Origin: an uncultured Ruminococcus sp.
GTDB lineage: Bacteria > Bacillota > Clostridia > Oscillospirales > Ruminococcaceae
Direction of reading: 5' to 3'
NCBI GenBank assembly: GCA_937901485.1
Contig: CALGTT010000327.1
Location: 1-17,661, forward strand
Length of the DNA: 17,661 bases
Of the stretch, positions 14,594 to 17,661 are shown one piece after another. Under the pieces are notes generated by a model. It was not told the origin of the DNA and did no database searches. It saw only the letters and a program-made list of their open reading frames with translations. The position numbers were made by a program, and so were the translations under genes. The first letter of the stretch is position 1; each line of letters opens with the position of its first letter.

Positions 14594-15434
14594 CGGCAAG
14601 CAGGTCTCCGCACAGGTCAAGGAACAGGTGCGCGCAGAGGCAGCGGCAATTTACGAAAAGCACGGCATCAAGGCAGGTCTTGCAGTGGTGATCGTGGGCA
14701 ATGATCCGGCATCCCGCGTGTATGTCAACAACAAGAAGAAGGCATGTGAGGCTGTGGGCTTCCAGTCCTTTGAGTATGCACTGCCGGAGGAAACCACACA
14801 GGAGGAGCTTCTGGAGCTGGTGGACACACTGAACAACGATCCGAAGGTCAACGGTATCCTCGTACAGCTCCCCGTACCGAAGCACATTGACGATACCGCG
14901 ATCATCAACGCGATCTCTCCGGCAAAGGATGTGGACGCATTCCATCCGGAGAATGTCGGCAGGATCATGATCGGCGATTACGCATTCCTGCCCTGCACAC
15001 CGGCAGGTGTCATGGAGCTGATCGACTCCACGGGCGTGGAGATCAGCGGCAAGAAGTGCGTGGTCATCGGCAGAAGCAATATTGTGGGCAAGCCCATGGC
15101 AATGCTCCTGCTGCACAGAAGCGGCACAGTGACCATCTGCCACAGCAGAACACAGGATCTTGCATCCGTAACGCGTGAAGCGGACATTCTGGTAGCGGCA
15201 GTGGGCAGAGCGAATTTCGTAACTGCGGACATGGTAAAGGAAGGTGCGGTTGTCATTGACGTTGGCATCAACCGTCTGGACAACGGCAAGCTCTGCGGCG
15301 ATGTGGACTTTGCGGCAGTCGAGCCGAAGGCATCGTGGATCACCCCCGTCCCCGGCGGTGCAGGCCCGATGACGATCGCTATGCTGATGAAGAACACCCT
15401 GACTGCAATGAAGAAGCAGAACAATATCGAATAA
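14577..15434 (+). CDS. folD: Bifunctional methylenetetrahydrofolate dehydrogenase / methenyltetrahydrofolate cyclohydrolase
   Basis: Interconverts 5,10-methylene-, 5,10-methenyl- and 10-formyl-tetrahydrofolate in the cytosol, feeding purine and formyl-Met synthesis. The 285-residue protein shows [16 protein letters not shown] with the catalytic Lys (K53), [11 protein letters not shown] (93-103), [12 protein letters not shown] (117-128), the nucleotide-binding [11 protein letters not shown] (165-175) and the closing [15 protein letters not shown]. All key residues are present and the length is standard. An in-frame extension back to 14397 is rejected: it lies wholly inside lgt, while AGGAGG (14562-14567) is 9 bases before the ATG at 14577. 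It is the last gene of the yfmF-yfmH-lgt-folD operon and is followed by a strong terminator. Confidence 0.97.
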   Translation: MAKLIDGKQVSAQVKEQVRAEAAAIYEKHGIKAGLAVVIVGNDPASRVYVNNKKKACEAVGFQSFEYALPEETTQEELLELVDTLNNDPKVNGILVQLPVPKHIDDTAIINAISPAKDVDAFHPENVGRIMIGDYAFLPCTPAGVMELIDSTGVEISGKKCVVIGRSNIVGKPMAMLLLHRSGTVTICHSRTQDLASVTREADILVAAVGRANFVTADMVKEGAVVIDVGINRLDNGKLCGDVDFAAVEPKASWITPVPGGAGPMTIAMLMKNTLTAMKKQNNIE

Positions 15435-15442
15435 GATATGAA

Positions 15443-15468
15443 AAAAACGCCGAGTGATCGGCGTTTTT
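15443..15468. terminator. Bidirectional rho-independent terminator after folD
   Basis: CGCCGA/TCGGCG stem with a GTGA loop, extended by 5 A:T pairs on the outside, giving a T-tract on both strands (GTTTTATTCC to the right). It ends folD, and from the other side it stands 3 bases after the stop codon of the truncated toxin reading frame at 15472. Confidence 0.88.
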
Positions 15469-15471
15469 GTT

Positions 15472-15603
15472 TTATTCCTCGATGTTTTCTTCTGTGGTTT
15501 GGTATGCGGCAGTATCAGGTGCTTGGAGTACAGCCGAGAGATAATTATGAATCAGACGCAGGTCATTCTCCGCAGGATCAGTCAGGTATACAGCGTATTT
15601 CAT
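15472..15603 (-). pseudogene. Truncated RelE/ParE-type toxin (43 codons)
   Basis: A 43-codon frame starting at the ATG that overlaps the antitoxin stop by 4 bases (ATGA). The start MKYAVYLTDPAENDLRLIHNY, then LSAVLQAPDTAA, is typical of RelE/ParE toxins with DinJ/RelB partners (beta strand, then two helices). Full toxins are about 90-110 residues and include a C-terminal beta-sheet with the RNA-cutting or gyrase-binding residues. Here the frame ends after YQTTEENIEE, immediately before the folD terminator, so over half the protein is gone. A weak AAGGA site precedes it inside the antitoxin gene. It is most likely inactive, though a short antitoxin-binding peptide could still be made. A typical start, in-frame overlap and family-like sequence argue it is a genuine remnant. 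Confidence 0.75.
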
Positions 15604-15905
15604 GGCAGCAGTTCCTTGTTCATATCCGCAAAAGCCTGCTCCGCAGGAACAGTACGGCCCTCACGCATTGCAGTGAACCCCTTTTCGATTTCTGTATTGA
15701 ACTGTTCTTCCGTTAAGGTATCCATAAAAAGCGGCTGGTGAACAGGAAGCTTGGCTTCAAATGGAAGTCCCTGCTGGAGAATGATCTGTTTGTAGAACAT
15801 ATTGATGGCGCAGGAAACGGGGATGCCGAGAGAACTGAGGATGAATTCAGCCTGTTCCTTGACCTCGGGTTCGATCCGTACATATAAATTTGCGGTTTTT
15901 GCCAT
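15600..15905 (-). CDS. RelB/DinJ-type antitoxin
   Basis: A 101-residue antitoxin. Residues 1-50 form the ribbon-helix-helix DNA-binding part (MAKTANLYVRIEPEVKEQAEFIL then SLGIPVSCAINMFYKQIILQ), followed by the LPFEAKLP segment characteristic of DinJ relatives. The rest is a charged toxin-binding helix region. AAGGAG lies 9 bases before the ATG. The gene has its own promoter with a palindrome between -35 and -10, as expected for an autorepressed pair. The partner gene overlaps by 4 bases but is truncated, so the antitoxin is effectively orphaned. It could still repress its own promoter, or neutralise toxins of the same type encoded elsewhere; both are inference. Confidence 0.88.
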   Translation of the reverse strand: MAKTANLYVRIEPEVKEQAEFILSSLGIPVSCAINMFYKQIILQQGLPFEAKLPVHQPLFMDTLTEEQFNTEIEKGFTAMREGRTVPAEQAFADMNKELLP

Positions 15906-15941
15906 GAGTGCACACTCCTTTCAAGCTCTCTTTACACTCTT

Positions 15942-15970
15942 ATTATACCATATTGTGCGCACAAATGCAA
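15942..15970 (-). promoter_or_regulatory. Antitoxin promoter with embedded palindromic operator
   Basis: Minus strand TTGCAT (15970-15965), 17-base spacer, TATAAT (15947-15942). A perfect 12-base palindrome, TTGTGCGCACAA (15953-15964), lies in the spacer. A second interrupted repeat GAGTG-CA-CACTC (15906-15917) covers the ribosome site. The palindrome is a natural target for the ribbon-helix-helix antitoxin acting on its own promoter (inference). Confidence 0.7.
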
Positions 15971-15985
15971 TACATTTCTGTATTT

Positions 15986-16195
15986 TTATGTTTCGTCCTC
16001 TACATACTTCAGAATATCACCTACCTCACAATCAAGAGCCTTGCAGATCTTGGAAAGCAGGTAGCCATCATAGCGCGTCACTCGGTTTTTATAATAGTTG
16101 TCGATCGTCTGGTATTTTGTGTTGGTTATCTGCGAAAGCTGATAACGGCTGATACCCTTCTGTTTGAGCAGCTCCTCCAGTGTAATCAGTATCAT
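15986..16195 (-). CDS. Small XRE-family (Cro/C1-type) transcriptional regulator
   Basis: A 69-residue protein that is almost only a Cro/C1-type helix-turn-helix. Its order is LEELLKQKGISRYQLSQIT (helices 1-2), NTKYQTIDNYYKN (recognition helix) and YLLSKICKALDCEVGDILKYVE (helices 4-5). No ligand or protease domain is present, so it is probably a simple repressor or a partner-controlled switch. AGGAGG lies 7 bases before the ATG at 16195. It is divergent from the 49-residue gene at 16318. The intergenic stretch carries overlapping promoters and a 13-bp inverted repeat that is the obvious operator candidate. The antitoxin gene follows it on the same strand after 80 bases, but with its own promoter. 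Confidence 0.9.
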   Translation of the reverse strand: MILITLEELLKQKGISRYQLSQITNTKYQTIDNYYKNRVTRYDGYLLSKICKALDCEVGDILKYVEDET

Positions 16196-16235
16196 GGATA
16201 TACCTCCTTATGTATATATGAATCTATATATATCC

Positions 16236-16264
16236 AATATAACTGATATACTTTTACTTGACAA
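16236..16264 (-). promoter_or_regulatory. Promoter of the XRE regulator gene
   Basis: Minus strand TTGTCA (16264-16259), 17-base spacer, TATATT (16241-16236); each hexamer matches 5 of 6. Its -35 occupies the same bases as the -35 of the opposite promoter. A degenerate copy of the operator half-site, TTGGATATATAT (16237-16226 reversed), lies at its expected start point. Confidence 0.6.
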
Positions 16265-16286
16265 TCCTCCTGATTTGGTATATACT
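16258..16286 (+). promoter_or_regulatory. Promoter of the 49-residue small protein gene
   Basis: TTGACA (16258-16263), 17-base spacer, TATACT (16281-16286). The -10 lies within the left arm of the inverted repeat at 16274-16305, so a protein bound there would block RNA polymerase. TATAAT at 16286-16291 would need a 22-base spacer and is less likely. Confidence 0.7.
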
Positions 16287-16305
16287 ATAATTAGTATATA
16301 CCAAA
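16274..16305. promoter_or_regulatory. Perfect 13-bp inverted repeat, probable XRE operator
   Basis: TTTGGTATATACT (16274-16286), 6 bases, then AGTATATACCAAA (16293-16305): a perfect inverted repeat. It covers the -10 and start point of the rightward promoter and ends a few bases before the GAGGTG ribosome site. Dyads of this size overlapping a divergent promoter next to an XRE gene are classic repressor operators; binding itself is inferred. Confidence 0.75.
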
Positions 16306-16317
16306 AGAGGTGAATTT

Positions 16318-16467
16318 ATGCTCGACTACAAAAAACTCTACTACCAGTCACAGGCAGCACTTGCCGATGCGCTGGAAGCCCTTGAAAAGGTGACAAATGA
16401 CCTGCGCTGGCTTTTGCAGAGCAGTGAGGAGGCTGTGATAGATGATGAGGAGGAAGAAACGGAGTAA
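16318..16467 (+). CDS. Small acidic-tailed helical protein, 49 residues, function unknown
   Basis: A 49-residue frame with GAGGTG 5 bases before the ATG, a strong promoter and an operator, all good signs that it is real. It begins MLDYKKLYYQSQAALADALE, is almost wholly helical through about residue 40 with a heptad-like Leu/Ala spacing, and ends in an acidic run (DDEEEETE). Small proteins starting (M)xYKxLY with an ADALEALE-like helix seem to recur in gut clostridia, but that is memory, not a search. It may be a protein-binding factor, for example an antirepressor or partner of the XRE regulator, or an orphan of a mobile element. A weak 7-bp stem (GAAACGG/CCGTTTC, 16456-16477) overlaps its stop codon without a U-tract. 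Confidence 0.75.
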   Translation: MLDYKKLYYQSQAALADALEALEKVTNDLRWLLQSSEEAVIDDEEEETE

Positions 16468-16496
16468 ACCCCGTTTCCGGAACTGTGCCGATGGAC

Positions 16497-16526
16497 TTGA
16501 CATGTACCCCCAAAATCCGCTATAAT
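16497..16526 (+). promoter_or_regulatory. SigA-type promoter of dapF
   Basis: TTGACA (16497-16502), 18-base spacer, TATAAT (16521-16526). It starts 30 bases after the stop of the small gene. The transcript would begin near 16533, leaving a leader of about 42 bases. Confidence 0.8.
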
Positions 16527-16543
16527 AATACTATGCAATTCAG

Positions 16544-16558
16544 CCGGCTCACCGCCGG
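16544..16558 (+). promoter_or_regulatory. Small stem-loop before the dapF ribosome binding site
   Basis: CCGGC / GCCGG with a TCACC loop, ending 3 bases before the AAGGAG site of dapF. It is too small to be a known riboswitch and could only tune access or message stability. Confidence 0.35.
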
Positions 16559-16574
16559 AGTAAGGAGATAATCT

Positions 16575-17444
16575 ATGAAATTCAGCAAAATGCATGGAAT
16601 CGGCAATGATTATGTGTACGTCAACGGCTTTACAGAAACCATCGGTGATCCGAATTCTGTGTCGAAATTCGTCAGCGACCGCCGCTGCGGGATCGGTTCG
16701 GATGGTCTGATCATGATCCTCCCTTCGGAGGTCGCAGACTGCCGGATGCGCATGTTCAATGCGGACGGCTCAGAGGGCATGATGTGCGGCAACGGCATCC
16801 GCTGTGTCGGCAAATTTGCCTATGACAACGGCATTGTCACAGAGTCCGAGCTTTCGGTCGAAACCAAGTCCGGCATCAAATATATCACGCTGGAGATCAA
16901 TGACGGCGTTGCTGTTGCTGCCACTGTGGATATGGGCAAAGCCATCCTCAGACCGGCGGACATCCCCGTAAAAATGGACGGTGAAACCTGCATTGCACAG
17001 CCCCTCATGGTCAACGGGCAGGAATATACCGTCACCTGCGTTTCGATGGGCAATCCCCACTGCATCGTATTCTGCAATGATCCCAAGGACATTCCGCTGG
17101 AGCAAATCGGGCCGCATTTCGAGCATCATGCACTCTTTCCGGAGCGCATCAACACGGAATTTTTACAGGTCATTGACGAAACCACACTGAACATGCGCGT
17201 GTGGGAACGCGGCAGCGGTGAAACCTATGCTTGCGGTACTGGTGCATGTGCCTGCGTTGTGGCAGCCGTCCTCAACGGCTTCTGCAAGCATGATACGGAA
17301 ATTACAGTGCATCTGCTCGGCGGTGATTTGAAAATCACTTACCAGTCCGATGGTACGGTAATGATGACCGGCCCTGTAACGCATGTCTATGACGGAGAAA
17401 TTGATATTTCGGGGATTCCGTCAATGCTTTGTCTTTCAGAATAA
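16575..17444 (+). CDS. dapF: Diaminopimelate epimerase
   Basis: Converts LL- to meso-diaminopimelate in the cytosol, the last step before lysine and a direct source of the peptidoglycan cross-linking residue. The 289-residue protein has the twin-domain PLP-independent epimerase layout: the opening KMHGIGNDYVYV (5-16), RRCGIGSDGLI, the first catalytic Cys in MMCGNGIRC (C71), SMGNPHCIVF (157-166), ERINTEFLQ, and the second catalytic Cys in YACGTGACA (C220). Both Cys are present and the length is about normal for the family. AAGGAG lies 7 bases before the ATG. It has its own promoter and terminator, so it is monocistronic. Homoserine dehydrogenase, from the same aspartate family pathway, is 6.5 kb away in another operon. 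Confidence 0.97.
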   Translation: MKFSKMHGIGNDYVYVNGFTETIGDPNSVSKFVSDRRCGIGSDGLIMILPSEVADCRMRMFNADGSEGMMCGNGIRCVGKFAYDNGIVTESELSVETKSGIKYITLEINDGVAVAATVDMGKAILRPADIPVKMDGETCIAQPLMVNGQEYTVTCVSMGNPHCIVFCNDPKDIPLEQIGPHFEHHALFPERINTEFLQVIDETTLNMRVWERGSGETYACGTGACACVVAAVLNGFCKHDTEITVHLLGGDLKITYQSDGTVMMTGPVTHVYDGEIDISGIPSMLCLSE

Positions 17445-17448
17445 CAAT

Positions 17449-17477
17449 AAAAAGGACGGCGTACTGCCGTCCTTTTT
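17449..17477. terminator. Bidirectional rho-independent terminator after dapF
   Basis: GGACGGC/GCCGTCC stem with a 5-base loop, flanked by A's and seven T's, giving extra A:T pairs and U-tracts both ways. It ends dapF and, from the other side, the minus-strand gene whose stop is at 17481. Confidence 0.9.
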
Positions 17478-17480
17478 TTA

Positions 17481-17661
17481 TTATTCTCCCTGAACCTGTG
17501 CTTTTGCACTCTCCATTGCGGCAATCACACGGTCACAGTAAGCGTCAAATTCCGGATCCTCCGTCTGCAATTCCGGATGCGCCAATACATATTCGATTAC
17601 CCGGCGCACACCTTCCTCAAAACGTACCGTCGGAACAAACTCCGGCACCGCCCGTTTCACT
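17481..17661 (-). CDS. C-terminus of a probable NAD-dependent epimerase/dehydratase (partial)
   Basis: The last 59 codons of a minus-strand gene that continues past the window edge. The visible VKRAVPEFVPTVRFEEGV, then RRVIEYVLAHPELQTEDPEF and DAYCDRVIAAMESA, resembles the C-terminal end of extended short-chain (NAD-dependent epimerase/dehydratase) proteins common in Firmicutes, where xxRFEDGxRxxxxYxxxHPE is typical. The cofactor-binding N-terminus and catalytic YxxxK are outside the window, so substrate and enzyme class are open. It is convergent with dapF and shares its terminator, with 36 bases between the two coding ends. Confidence 0.6.
   Translation of the reverse strand, partial: VKRAVPEFVPTVRFEEGVRRVIEYVLAHPELQTEDPEFDAYCDRVIAAMESAKAQVQGE

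Noticed and set aside
13514..14620. A 368-codon open frame on the minus strand
   Set aside because: Antisense to lgt, with no recognisable domain and no ribosome site.
15438..15741. Short plus-strand frames just after folD
   Set aside because: They read through the folD terminator and are antisense to the toxin remnant and antitoxin genes.

Overview
The window reads as a chromosome segment from an anaerobic Gram-positive (Firmicutes/Bacillota) bacterium, most likely a gut clostridium near Ruminococcaceae/Oscillospirales. The reasons are AGGAGG-type ribosome binding sites nearly everywhere, a GH43 hemicellulase-type enzyme, a TM1266-family hydrogenase-system regulator, a yfmF-yfmH-lgt-folD cluster, an ECF sigma/anti-sigma pair with a clostridial-looking autoregulatory promoter, and a DinJ-type toxin-antitoxin remnant. 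The genus is an inference. No tRNA, rRNA, CRISPR array or intact transposase was seen.

Layout. 1-2041 (+): the C-terminal part of a GH43 glycosidase, then a zinc-ribbon membrane protein with a PAGxY-type repeat. 2160-2921 (-): an unrecognised polytopic membrane protein with its own promoter. 3046-6751 (-): a five-gene operon of ABC ATPase, ABC-2 permease, AAC(3)-family N-acetyltransferase, second ABC-2 permease and TM1266-type regulator, driven by a near-consensus promoter. 6960-8599 (-): ECF sigma factor and membrane-anchored putative anti-sigma factor. 8720-8815: a cluster of hairpins with a duplicated motif. 8826-10571 (-): an ACT/HTH-domain protein followed by homoserine dehydrogenase.

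10632-15468: a divergent promoter region leads rightward into yfmF, yfmH, lgt and folD (two M16-peptidase-like proteins tied to EF-P modification, lipoprotein diacylglyceryl transferase, and the C1-folate enzyme). The leader of this operon carries a run of 15 C followed by three strong GC-rich hairpins. 15472-16467 is a small accessory locus: a RelB/DinJ antitoxin with a truncated RelE/ParE toxin, an XRE regulator, and a 49-residue ORF. The regulator and the small ORF are read from face-to-face promoters that share their -35 element and flank a perfect 13-bp inverted repeat. 16497-17444 is dapF with its own promoter and terminator, and the window ends in the C-terminus of a probable NAD-dependent epimerase on the minus strand.

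Most genes are ordinary housekeeping. The parts most worth attention are the acetyltransferase embedded between the two exporter permeases, the compact XRE/small-ORF regulatory switch, the decayed toxin-antitoxin pair fused to the folD terminator, and the poly-C/hairpin leader.
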